A DNA stretch of 36,193 nt from Shewanella sp. OPT22 (GTDB lineage Bacteria > Pseudomonadota > Gammaproteobacteria > Enterobacterales > Shewanellaceae): NCBI RefSeq assembly GCF_004168585.1, contig NZ_PGVH01000012.1, forward strand, positions 1-36,193. The letters are read 5' to 3'. The position numbers and the translations under genes are program-made. Numbering within the stretch: position 1 is the stretch's first letter; every line of letters begins with the position of its first letter. Of the stretch, positions 8,818-16,867 are shown piece by piece. The notes below the pieces were generated by a model. It was not told the DNA's origin. It was given only the letters and a program-made list of their open reading frames with translations, and made no database searches.

Positions 8818-8827
8818 GGAAAGATTT

Positions 8828-10042
8828 ATGAAACGTACAGTTATTTTAATGTTAGATTCCTTCGGCATCGGCGCAGCAGGAGATGCTGAAGCTTTTGGTG
8901 ACGTAGGTTCAAATACTTTTGGCCATATTGCAAAAGCTTGTGCAGAAGGCAAAGCTAATATCGACCGTGAAGGTGAGCTTAAGCTACCAAACCTTGCAAA
9001 GCTCGGTCTAGGGCATGCAGCGAAAGAAAGCACGGGTGCATTCCCTATGGGCTTTGATGACAATGTTGAGCTGATTGGTTCGTATGGTTACGCAGCTGAA
9101 ATCAGCTCTGGCAAAGATACGCCTAGCGGTCATTGGGAAATGGCAGGTGTGCCAGTTTTATTTGAATGGGGTTATTTTAGCGATCAAAATAATTCTTTCC
9201 CTAAAGAGCTAACAGACAAGATTCTTGAACGTGCAGGTTTAGACGGTTTCTTAGGTAACTGCCATGCATCTGGAACAACCATTCTGGAACAGTTAGGCGA
9301 AGAGCATATGAGCTCTGGAAAGCCAATTTTTTATACCTCTGCTGACTCAGTGTTCCAAATTGCTTGTCATGAAGAGACATTCGGCTTAGAAAACCTTTAC
9401 AAATTGTGTGAAATCACACGTGAAGAGTTAGAGCCATATAATATTGGTCGTGTAATCGCTCGTCCATTTAATGGTCCGAATGCGAAAGAGTTTGCTCGAA
9501 CAGGTAACCGTCGTGACTTCTCACTTGAGCCGCCAGCGAAAACAGTACTGCAAAAGCATGCTGAAAATGGTGGTGAAGTTGTCAGTGTCGGTAAAATTGC
9601 TGATATCTATGCGCATTGTGGCATTACTAAAAAAGTGAAAGGCAACGGTCTTGAAGCTTTGTTTGATGCAACTCTTGAGCAGGTTAAACAAGCTGGCGAT
9701 AACACGATTGTATTTACCAATTTCGTAGATTTTGACTCGCATTACGGTCATCGTCGTGATGTTGCTGGTTATGCCAGAGGTCTTGAATATTTTGACGCTC
9801 GTCTACCTGAATTGCTTGAAATTCTAGATGATGATGACTTTTTATTGCTTACGGCTGATCATGGTTGTGATCCAACATGGCCAGGTACAGATCATACTCG
9901 TGAGCATGTTCCAGTATTGGCATATGGTGCGGGTTTAGGCGCTAAATCTCTAGGCGGACGTGATACGTTTGCTGACATGGGACAGTCAATTGCAAGTTAT
10001 TACAAATTAGAGCCAATGGAATACGGCCAGTCATTTTTATAA
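8828..10042 (+). CDS. deoB: Phosphopentomutase
   Basis: Interconverts (deoxy)ribose-1-phosphate and (deoxy)ribose-5-phosphate, linking DeoA and DeoD to DeoC. It belongs to the alkaline-phosphatase-like metalloenzymes and has 404 residues (E. coli 407). The metal-binding D10 lies in [13 protein letters not shown], the phosphorylated-threonine region is [12 protein letters not shown] (T98), and later metal ligands lie in [12 protein letters not shown] and [24 protein letters not shown] at 8828 is preceded by AAGGA (8816-8820), which overlaps the deoA stop codon, so translation is probably coupled. An upstream in-frame start at 8780 lies inside deoA and would add 16 non-family residues. Confidence 0.95.
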   Translation: MKRTVILMLDSFGIGAAGDAEAFGDVGSNTFGHIAKACAEGKANIDREGELKLPNLAKLGLGHAAKESTGAFPMGFDDNVELIGSYGYAAEISSGKDTPSGHWEMAGVPVLFEWGYFSDQNNSFPKELTDKILERAGLDGFLGNCHASGTTILEQLGEEHMSSGKPIFYTSADSVFQIACHEETFGLENLYKLCEITREELEPYNIGRVIARPFNGPNAKEFARTGNRRDFSLEPPAKTVLQKHAENGGEVVSVGKIADIYAHCGITKKVKGNGLEALFDATLEQVKQAGDNTIVFTNFVDFDSHYGHRRDVAGYARGLEYFDARLPELLEILDDDDFLLLTADHGCDPTWPGTDHTREHVPVLAYGAGLGAKSLGGRDTFADMGQSIASYYKLEPMEYGQSFL

Positions 10043-10047
10043 ATATT

Positions 10048-10107
10048 TTATGAGCCTGAAATATCATGCTCATAAGCTGTCCAATCAACACATATCGGGC
10101 AGCTTTT
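10048..10107 (+). terminator. Two overlapping stem-loops between deoB and deoD
   Basis: TTATGAGC (10048-10055) pairs with GCTCATAA (10068-10075). AAGCTGTCC (10074-10082) pairs with GGGCAGCTT (10097-10105), followed by TT then ATA. The two share two bases, so only one can be fully formed. The second resembles a partial terminator that would lower deoD expression from upstream promoters. Confidence 0.45.
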
Positions 10108-10129
10108 ATAGTGACGAACACGAATAAAA

Positions 10130-10144
10130 TGGGTAACTTACCCA
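10130..10144. promoter_or_regulatory. Perfect 15-base palindrome upstream of deoD
   Basis: TGGGTAA-C-TTACCCA, 47 bases before the deoD start. The symmetry suits a dimeric repressor operator or an mRNA hairpin. No known regulator motif is recognised. Confidence 0.35.
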
Positions 10145-10190
10145 CCAAATTAACATAAGGCATAGACCTTAAAACATAGGGGTTATATCG

Positions 10191-10901
10191 ATGGCAACAC
10201 CACATATTAATGCTGTTGACGGTGCATTCGCTGAAACAGTACTTTTTCCAGGTGATCCACTACGCGCTAAATACATTGCAGAAACTTTCTTAGAAAACGT
10301 TGAGCAAGTTACTGACGTTCGTAACATGCTAGGTTTCACTGGTACTTATAAAGGTACTCGTGTTTCTGTTATGGGTTCAGGTATGGGCATTCCTTCTTGC
10401 TCAATCTACGCAACTGAACTAGTAAAAGACTACGGTGTTAAAAACTTAATCCGTGTTGGTTCATGTGGCGCAATCAGCCTTGACGTTAAAGTTCGTGACG
10501 TAATCATCGGTATGGGTGCTTGTACAGATTCACAAGTAAACCGTTTACGTTTTGGTGGTCAAGACTTCGCAGCTATCGCTGATTACGGTCTACTTTCTGC
10601 AGTGGTTAAAGCCGCTGATGAGAAGAACATTAAGCACCGTGTTGGTAACGTTTTCTCTGCTGACCTGTTCTACACTCCACAGCCTGAAATGTTCGATACC
10701 ATGGAAAAAATGGGTATCTTAGGCGTTGAAATGGAAGCAGCTGGTCTATACGGTGTTGCTGCTGAATATGGTGCAAATGCACTTTGCGTTGTAACAGTAT
10801 CTGATCATATTCGTACTGGTGAAGCGACTTCATCTGATGAACGTCAAAGCACGTTCAACGAAATGCTCGAAATGACTCTAGAAGCTGTTGTAAACCTATA
10901 A
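10191..10901 (+). CDS. deoD: Purine nucleoside phosphorylase, DeoD type
   Basis: Hexameric cytosolic phosphorylase that converts purine (deoxy)nucleosides to free base and (deoxy)ribose-1-phosphate. The 236 residues match the family (239 in E. coli). Phosphate-binding [11 protein letters not shown] (G21, R25), RVGSCGAI (S91), the ribose-contacting [11 protein letters not shown] and the catalytic Asp D205 in VSDHIRTGE are present. AGGGG before ATG at 10191 is a good ribosome site. It lies 148 bases after deoB; the stem-loops and palindrome in between suggest separate tuning. Codon use is biased as in nupC, deoC and ompK. It is the last deo gene. Confidence 0.95.
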   Translation: MATPHINAVDGAFAETVLFPGDPLRAKYIAETFLENVEQVTDVRNMLGFTGTYKGTRVSVMGSGMGIPSCSIYATELVKDYGVKNLIRVGSCGAISLDVKVRDVIIGMGACTDSQVNRLRFGGQDFAAIADYGLLSAVVKAADEKNIKHRVGNVFSADLFYTPQPEMFDTMEKMGILGVEMEAAGLYGVAAEYGANALCVVTVSDHIRTGEATSSDERQSTFNEMLEMTLEAVVNL

Positions 10902-10920
10902 TTTACACTGTTGCTTCATT

Positions 10921-10947
10921 AAAAAAGCCGCATTTGCGGCTTTTTTT
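10921..10947. terminator. Bidirectional terminator between deoD and the TonB-domain gene
   Basis: GCCGC (10927-10931) and GCGGC (10936-10940) around ATTT, flanked by six A and seven T. It works in both directions and lies between convergent genes, 20 bases after deoD and 7 bases beyond the end of the minus-strand gene. Confidence 0.9.
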
Positions 10948-10953
10948 GTAGTT

Positions 10954-12042
10954 CTAGATTGGTCTCTTTAATGTGTAATCCAATCTGATTTTTGTCTTTG
11001 CTTCAACGACTTCACCATTCACGAACTTGGGTGCGTAGCGCCAATCTTTAAGAGTCTTTATTGAAGCTCTTTCAAAACTTTTACCGCCTTCGCTGTCTAA
11101 AATCTCGATATCTTCAACAAAGCCGTTTTTATTTATGACAAACTCTAATGTGACATAGCCAGTTTTGCCTTTTTTTGCGGCCCAAGCTGGGTAATGATTT
11201 GCAGAGCGGTATAATGGTATTTGCTCTTGCACATTATCATCCCAAGGCTTCATTTTACCAATGGCAATACAGTGCGCAGTTGATTTTTTACTCTTGCCTT
11301 GTTTTTCATATATAGGAACAAGTCGAGCATGAGAAGCTAATTTATATGGATGGCTATAATCTAAAACGTCCATTTGTTTCACTACTTCTTCAAATAACGT
11401 AGCTGCCTTAGAATGTTTTTTTTCTGCTTCATAAATCCTTGCAACATTGAAGCTGGCTCTTACTCTGTCCATTGAGTTTTCTGGCAGTTTCTCTTTGTAG
11501 ATTTCGAGGGCTTCTTTGGCAAAACGACCTAATTTTTTGCTGTAATACTTTGACGATAGCATTCTAAATGCTTCTAGTTTTACTTTTGCCTCTAATAACT
11601 CAGAACCGTCAGCGACATCAATCGCATCTTCAATATGTTGATAAGCAATAGACTTATTTTTCGCTGTTTCTGCGAGTTTGAGTTGAGCATCGATGACGTC
11701 ATTTTTAGATTTTGAGTCTTGAGATAAATAAATGCTCAATGCTTTTTGATATAGCTCATAAGCTGTGGCGTGCTGATCTTTTTGTGCATTCAGTTCATCA
11801 ATGTGATTTTGAACCGCAGAACCGTAATTCAGTAATAGTGCAGCAATGTTATGGTTATTCTCAGAGTATTCTTTAAGCCCAAGCTGATAAGCGGACTTTG
11901 CAGTATCAACAATAAGTTGCTTATCTTCTCCACTTAACGCCTGCTGGTAGGCTTTGTAAGCCTCTGAAAAGCCTTCTGCTTGAGCAATGGAAGAGAAGCT
12001 GATGGCGCTAACAAGCAATGGTATTGAAATGTTCTTTAACAT
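10954..12042 (-). CDS. Periplasmic TPR-like protein with TonB C-terminal domain
   Basis: Protein of 362 residues. The N-terminus MLKNISIPLLVSAISFSS, ending in IAQA before EGF, is a cleavable signal peptide with no lipobox. A helical middle (about 25-265) has alternating A-L-Y patterns like TPR repeats. The C-terminus (about 280-360: YPAWAAKKGKTGYVTLEF, GFVEDIEILDSEGGKSFERA, WRYAP) is a TonB C-terminal domain. Classical TonB is anchored in the inner membrane by an uncleaved helix and has a proline-rich spacer; neither is present, so this is unlikely to transduce energy in the usual way. It may bind a TonB box or another outer-membrane partner. AAGGA stands 7 bases before the ATG. No exbB or exbD is nearby. 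Confidence 0.75.
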   Translation of the reverse strand: MLKNISIPLLVSAISFSSIAQAEGFSEAYKAYQQALSGEDKQLIVDTAKSAYQLGLKEYSENNHNIAALLLNYGSAVQNHIDELNAQKDQHATAYELYQKALSIYLSQDSKSKNDVIDAQLKLAETAKNKSIAYQHIEDAIDVADGSELLEAKVKLEAFRMLSSKYYSKKLGRFAKEALEIYKEKLPENSMDRVRASFNVARIYEAEKKHSKAATLFEEVVKQMDVLDYSHPYKLASHARLVPIYEKQGKSKKSTAHCIAIGKMKPWDDNVQEQIPLYRSANHYPAWAAKKGKTGYVTLEFVINKNGFVEDIEILDSEGGKSFERASIKTLKDWRYAPKFVNGEVVEAKTKIRLDYTLKRPI

Positions 12043-12115
12043 GGTAAGTCCTTTTTTGGAGTATGCTATCCAAATGTGTACAAATGTTAAAGAATATTTA
12101 GTGATAATACTGCTG

Positions 12116-12766
12116 TCATTTAAGCCTTTTTGTTATGCGAAGAAAGTTTGCTCTTTTTATTGATAGTGAACGGCTCAACAGCATGCCTATCAGCACCGAG
12201 AGTAAAAGCAGTAATTGTTGTTGCTCAGCGTTGTGTTTAATGTCCTTTCTCAATACTGCTAGAAATGATGATTCATTAAATCTCAGCTCAACATAGCCAA
12301 TGCTTTTTTTATTCAAAATTACTTTTTTTATGTATGGTGTAAATGCAGACAGGTTTTCTTGACTCATCTTACTTACTTTACTTACTTTACTTACTTTACT
12401 TACTTTACTTACTTTACTTACTTTACTTACTTTACTTACTTGCTGATCGCTTTGTGCAAATGCCACTCTACTGCCTTCTGCATCATAAATCGCTGCTGAA
12501 ATGACTCTAGGATCTTGAGTTACACTTTCTACTAACCACTGCAGTTGAGGTGTTTTTTGGTTTTGTAATGCAGAACTTGCTGCGTAAGTCACATTGTCTA
12601 AAAGAAGGTATGACATTTTACTGGCTTGTTTTTCGAGTAAAGATTCTGATTGTAAAAAGTTTGCTTGCCAAAGTTGAATAGTAATTGCGATGAGCGCTAC
12701 AGCAACTGCAAACTGGATGAGTAAACTGAATTTATGACTTTTTTTTAGTTTTTTAAGATGTAACAC
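12116..12766 (-). CDS. smp: Smp/YtjB (AhpA-like) membrane protein with VSK repeats
   Basis: One hydrophobic anchor near the N-terminus (FSLLIQFAVAVALIAITIQLW), a periplasmic domain, and a second hydrophobic stretch (LLLLLSVLIGMLL) before a basic tail. Segments such as ASKMSYLLLDNVTYAASSAL, LQWLVESVTQDPRVISAAIYD and GYVELRFN, plus divergent adjacency to serB, match the Smp/YtjB family, which is found beside serB in E. coli; its role is poorly defined. GTG at 12766 is chosen because GAGG stands 6 bases upstream; an ATG at 12778 has no ribosome site. A tandem VSK repeat inserted after AQSDQQ is unusual. The first 24 bases after the stop hold no terminator. Confidence 0.8.
   Translation of the reverse strand: MLHLKKLKKSHKFSLLIQFAVAVALIAITIQLWQANFLQSESLLEKQASKMSYLLLDNVTYAASSALQNQKTPQLQWLVESVTQDPRVISAAIYDAEGSRVAFAQSDQQVSKVSKVSKVSKVSKVSKVSKVSKMSQENLSAFTPYIKKVILNKKSIGYVELRFNESSFLAVLRKDIKHNAEQQQLLLLLSVLIGMLLSRSLSIKRANFLRITKRLK
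12371..12439. repeat. 9-bp tandem repeat inside smp, 7.7 copies
   Basis: Seven exact ACTTACTTT units (12371-12433) plus a partial ACTTAC. Read on the minus strand they give eight VSK tripeptides, the last Lys using AAG. Because the unit is 9 bp, gain or loss of copies keeps the frame. The units are identical, which suggests recent slipped-strand expansion. Confidence 0.97.
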
Positions 12767-12809
12767 TAAACACCTCATTAGATAATAAAAAGTTGGAGTA
12801 GTTGATAGT

Positions 12810-13778
12810 ATGAGCGCATTGTTTAACTGGTTAATAAACTCTTTAGATAGTCAATTTTTGGGACTGACAAACCAGGTTACTCGCTATCAAGAAGGACAGA
12901 CTCCTTTGTCATCACCTAAGATACTACGCCTTGTCTGGAAGGATAATCAACTTGAGAATGATATTGAGCATTGGCTGGAATCACTCAAAGCCGATTTTCA
13001 TATTTGTTCATTAAAGCGCAACCAAGCATTAAACGGCATTGAAATTTGTTTAACTCATGATATTACCGTCGATCAACTAAACTCATTGAGATTAAGCACT
13101 GGAGTGGAAGTGTTTGAAATTAAGGAACCATTACCTCAACTTAATTCACCTGGTGTGCTGGTTATGGATATGGATTCCACAGCTATTCAGATTGAATGTA
13201 TTGATGAGCTTGCAAAGATGGCTGGTGTTGGTGAAGCTGTATCACAAGTCACAGAGAGAGCAATGGCGGGCGAACTTGATTTTGAAGAAAGCTTGAGAGA
13301 GAGGGTCAGTAAATTACACGGCACTTCGTTTTCTGTTATTGATGATTTGATCTCTGAGTTACCATTGACTGAAGGTTTGACTTCAATGTGTAGTGAGCTT
13401 CAAAACCATAATTGGAAAATTGCACTCGCATCTGGTGGCTTCACGCCTTTTGTTAACAGCCTAAAGACTCAATTGAACCTCAGCGCAGCATATGCGAACC
13501 ACCTAGAAGTCGAGAATGAAATATTAACAGGTAAAGTGTCAGGAAAAGTCGTTGATGCGAACTTTAAAGCAGAAGTAGTTTCACTATTATCTAGAGAATC
13601 AGACATAGATGAACAGCAAACGGTTGCAATTGGCGATGGTGCGAATGATATTCCGATGCTCGAAAGGGCTAAGGTTGGTGTCGCATTTCATGCCAAGAAG
13701 TTAGTTAATGAAAACTCAAATTTTCAAATAAAACATCTAGGGCTAAGCGTTTTATTGTATTTGGTTGAGGTTAAGTAA
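12810..13778 (+). CDS. serB: Phosphoserine phosphatase
   Basis: HAD-family enzyme for the last step of serine biosynthesis, O-phosphoserine to serine, in the cytosol. The 322 residues match E. coli SerB. HAD motif I is VMDMDSTAI (nucleophile D120, acid/base D122), motif II is LASGGFTPF, and motifs III/IV are GKVVDANFKAE and AIGDGANDIPML. ECIDELAKMAGV and the helical cap ERAMAGELDFEESLRERV are SerB-specific. The N-terminal ~110 residues form the usual extension. GGAG (12795-12798) lies 11 bases before the ATG. Transcribed divergently from smp, as in E. coli. Confidence 0.94.
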   Translation: MSALFNWLINSLDSQFLGLTNQVTRYQEGQTPLSSPKILRLVWKDNQLENDIEHWLESLKADFHICSLKRNQALNGIEICLTHDITVDQLNSLRLSTGVEVFEIKEPLPQLNSPGVLVMDMDSTAIQIECIDELAKMAGVGEAVSQVTERAMAGELDFEESLRERVSKLHGTSFSVIDDLISELPLTEGLTSMCSELQNHNWKIALASGGFTPFVNSLKTQLNLSAAYANHLEVENEILTGKVSGKVVDANFKAEVVSLLSRESDIDEQQTVAIGDGANDIPMLERAKVGVAFHAKKLVNENSNFQIKHLGLSVLLYLVEVK

Positions 13779-13797
13779 GGTAAATATAGATAAAACA

Positions 13798-13820
13798 GCC
13801 GTACTCATGATAAGTACGGC
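13798..13820. terminator. Hairpin between serB and the 87-residue gene
   Basis: GCCGTACT (13798-13805), loop CATGATA, AGTACGGC (13813-13820). It sits between two convergent stop codons. The T-runs on both sides are poor, so termination may be partial. Confidence 0.55.
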
Positions 13821-13831
13821 CTTAATCTGTG

Positions 13832-14095
13832 TTATGCGCCCATTTTCACCGTAAAGTTCGGTTTATTTTTTTTGCGGCGCTTCATCGGTGGAAAATAGCC
13901 AGCCATTGAATGAAAATCAAAAAATTCTCTTGAAAACTCATCTTGATTTTCTTTTTCCTCCTCTTCCTCATCGTCGAAAATACGATAAGACTTACCGGAG
14001 ATCATTAACTGTAGTGCTGAATTCCTACCTCTTTTAGAACCCATTTCAATAATGGGTTCTGATGACGTAAACATGGTGCGTGTTATTGAAACCAT
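13832..14095 (-). CDS. Small hypothetical protein with acidic run and basic tail
   Basis: Not recognised. It has 87 residues, no signal peptide or membrane segment. The middle holds DDEEEEEKENQDEFSREFFDF and the end is strongly basic (MKRRKKNKPNF). ATG at 14095 is preceded by GAGGGG about 8 bases upstream, a good ribosome site, which supports a real gene. It lies between convergent serB and, on the same strand, the PilZ protein gene, 201 bases away. The charge pattern suggests a soluble adaptor or nucleic-acid contact, but this is speculation. Confidence 0.6.
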   Translation of the reverse strand: MVSITRTMFTSSEPIIEMGSKRGRNSALQLMISGKSYRIFDDEEEEEKENQDEFSREFFDFHSMAGYFPPMKRRKKNKPNFTVKMGA

Positions 14096-14296
14096 GATGC
14101 ACCCCTCTATAACTTACCAAACCACTCCTTTGGATATGAATTCGATACTCATCGACTCATCAGAGATATGCTAGCTCGAATGTAACTCAAGATTAATTCT
14201 ATCTAAATAAAAATTAATTTCGAGTTTTGCCTTATATATAGACAATATTCTATATCCTCCAATGGTATATAGGTAGAAATCTAAATTTAATTTAAT

Positions 14297-16660
14297 CTAG
14301 GGTACATATTGAGCTAATAATTTAGCCTCGGAAGTAACATCGAGAATGTCACCAACACCAATGGTATTCCAGAGTTTTTCATCTAAAATTTTAGCTTTAT
14401 GTGCAGCATGAACAGCAATGTAATCACGCTCTTGTGCAATATAGCGATTATCAGGTTTTCCTGTTACTCCATAAAAGACTCTGAGTGCAATAAAACGTCC
14501 TGTATCTTTGCTTTGTTCAATAAAGCGCTTTTTGTGTTGATTCGTTTTGAGTTGATCTGCTCTAATGCATTGCAATTGAAATTGTCCACGTGACTGATGA
14601 GTTAGACGTAAGAACAGGTCTACAGACAGCATTTCATTGGTTGATTTCATTTTACGAAGCGCATTTAAAATTGTAGGTTTAAATAAACCTTGCTCGAATA
14701 TTGGCGCTAAGTTGTACTCCATTCCCTTCGCTACTCCGGCTGAGAACAAATCTGTGATCTCATTATTTTGCGTGGAGATACCAACGGCGGAAAGCTTGGC
14801 TGATTTTTTTGTTTTTTCGATGAAGAATGGCGTTGATGGTAATTTTCGCATCAATAAATTTTTCATGCCATCAGATAGCTCTTTAACATTATCATCACTG
14901 TCAGAGAGTTGTTTGAGCTTTTCTTGATTGTGGATAATCAGGCGATTGAGAAACTCTACACCAACGTGAGGTTCATGACCGATATTTGCCGCAAGGTGTA
15001 ATTGTTTACCATTCTTTCTTTTTTTAACGATTCGATAAGAGAGCTCAACAAGCTGAGCTTTACCTGCAAGAGTCTGTAGTTTAGGAAGGGCAATCTTTAT
15101 TGATTGGTTTTCGTCTAAATCACAAGGCTCAGTAAAAATGACTTGAAGTCCTTTCGTCGAGATATCACCAGTAATACCAGAAAAGTTTTTATCTCCTTGA
15201 GTAATATCGACTTGAGTCTTAAATGAGTATCTAGGTTCTTGTCTTCGTTCGGTAAAGTTTAACGAAATACTTTTTATTTTATTTTTAGCTTCTTTTGCTT
15301 GAGCAAAAATTTTCAGTTCATTGGGGCTAGCTTGGCTTTGTACGTTTTTTAGTGTTTCCAGTGCCACGTCACTGGTTAAGTCTATAAGATTAATAACATG
15401 ACTGAACTGGGAAAGCTGTTGCTCTACTAAAGGTGAATAGTGGCTATCATCGCCGGGTAAGACGGCTGTTTTGTAAGTTTGTTCATGGTCAATACTTTCA
15501 AGCTTCAGCCTAAAAATTTTAAAGCTGGATTTATTCGCGCCAAATGTAAAAAACAGTTCCGTGAAGTTAGAACTCATTAACTCTGCGAGTGTTGCACTGT
15601 AAAAGTAGAGCGTTTCTCGCACGTTATGAGTGAAGCAAAAAAGTAAATTATGCTCAAAATTGTGTGGATCAGCCTGAAGTTGGCTTAATCGAGTTGCAGA
15701 TAACGTTTGAGACAACTGGCAAATGTCTCTCTCATCGTTAAAAAAGCTTTTCAATCCTTGGTTTTCAGCACTAAGTAAGCAATGGCTGATGACTTTTTTC
15801 GTTGAGTTTAAGAACAGTGGTAAATTCCGATAATGCGGCAGGTAATGGCGTTCATAACCTAAGCCAAGCGTGTTCGTATAGACTTCATTGACATCGACTT
15901 TGTAGCGGAACTTATAACCTCGTATCAAGTTGGTCAGAATCTTTACCAGATCATCCGAACCATTGACTCGTTTTAACCTAAAAATGGCGTGTTCACCATC
16001 TAGTGTGGAATCAACGACTTCATATTCAATGCCTTGATGGAGATCTTCGTAATAATACTCTTCATTCAGCTCATGTAATTTCAAGAGAATAGGTTGGTTT
16101 ATATCAAGGCTATGTTTGGTTGAAACTTTAATTCTTGCACCGCCAACAGATAAGTCTATTGTTGTCCCTTTAGCTTCTGTTCTGCCCGACTGAGAAGCCG
16201 TGATTTGGATGCTGTAATTCATTCGCTCTTCACAGCGATTGAAGTAAGTACCAAGTACAACGCCAGGCACAATAAAACTATCATCGGAAACTTTTTGAGC
16301 TTCTTGTTTAAGAGAAATCAATCGATCTCGATGCTCTTGTATGACTTCTTCGTAAACGCCAACGGTGTATTGTTGTTGATAACGGGTAAGTGCAGCAAAA
16401 AAGCTCTGTTTTGCTGGCTCATCTAACATGTGAGTCTGTTGATTAAACTCGACTGCTTCACACGTTAACTCTGTTTTATCACGTAAATCGATAATGCGAC
16501 TGCAGTGTCCAGCTAATCGATTAAGTTCCATTTTTAATAAAAAGCGATTCGTACTTGTTTCAGACGCCGTGAGCTTATCGAACATATCAGAAAAGTCAGG
16601 TTCCATTAATAATGGTTTGAGCTGTTCGATTAATGCACTTTTTACTTCTTCAAAACTCAT
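14297..16660 (-). CDS. plzC: Large protein with two PilZ domains (PlzC-like)
   Basis: Cytosolic protein of 787 residues with two PilZ domains, the c-di-GMP binding module. In the first, RCEER (R142, R146) and DLSVGG (D169, S171, G174) fit RxxxR and D/NxSxxG. In the second, RQEPR (R473, R477) and DISTKG (D499, S501, G504) do too, so both could bind ligand. About 470 N-terminal residues around the first domain and about 200 at the C-terminus are of unknown fold; no membrane helix is seen. The gene lies between serB and radA, the place of VC2344 (PlzC) in V. cholerae as I recall, where PlzC affects biofilm, motility and virulence. Divergent from radA over 207 bases. Confidence 0.85.
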   Translation of the reverse strand: MSFEEVKSALIEQLKPLLMEPDFSDMFDKLTASETSTNRFLLKMELNRLAGHCSRIIDLRDKTELTCEAVEFNQQTHMLDEPAKQSFFAALTRYQQQYTVGVYEEVIQEHRDRLISLKQEAQKVSDDSFIVPGVVLGTYFNRCEERMNYSIQITASQSGRTEAKGTTIDLSVGGARIKVSTKHSLDINQPILLKLHELNEEYYYEDLHQGIEYEVVDSTLDGEHAIFRLKRVNGSDDLVKILTNLIRGYKFRYKVDVNEVYTNTLGLGYERHYLPHYRNLPLFLNSTKKVISHCLLSAENQGLKSFFNDERDICQLSQTLSATRLSQLQADPHNFEHNLLFCFTHNVRETLYFYSATLAELMSSNFTELFFTFGANKSSFKIFRLKLESIDHEQTYKTAVLPGDDSHYSPLVEQQLSQFSHVINLIDLTSDVALETLKNVQSQASPNELKIFAQAKEAKNKIKSISLNFTERRQEPRYSFKTQVDITQGDKNFSGITGDISTKGLQVIFTEPCDLDENQSIKIALPKLQTLAGKAQLVELSYRIVKKRKNGKQLHLAANIGHEPHVGVEFLNRLIIHNQEKLKQLSDSDDNVKELSDGMKNLLMRKLPSTPFFIEKTKKSAKLSAVGISTQNNEITDLFSAGVAKGMEYNLAPIFEQGLFKPTILNALRKMKSTNEMLSVDLFLRLTHQSRGQFQLQCIRADQLKTNQHKKRFIEQSKDTGRFIALRVFYGVTGKPDNRYIAQERDYIAVHAAHKAKILDEKLWNTIGVGDILDVTSEAKLLAQYVP

Positions 16661-16867
16661 GTGTCGATTCTTTGTCGTGATAAATTGATGTCAGCCTGAT
16701 AGGCTTAGCTATTAAGTTTGTTACAGTTTTCAGTCTAGCACTGAAATCTAAAGCACATCTTGATTTAGATAGGTAAAATAAAGCAAAACTAATGCCAGTT
16801 AATAAAGTGTTAACCATTTATAGCTGGTAGTTTAACCGACATTAAGTAGAGAAAATACTCAAAGTTT

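Noticed and set aside
8780-8827. Upstream in-frame extension of deoB
   Set aside because: It lies within deoA and lacks a ribosome site, while AAGGA stands right before the family-typical MKRTVI start.
12371-12439. Tandem repeats considered as a CRISPR or iteron array
   Set aside because: Units are 9 bp with no spacers, lie wholly in frame inside a coding sequence, and no cas or replication gene is near.
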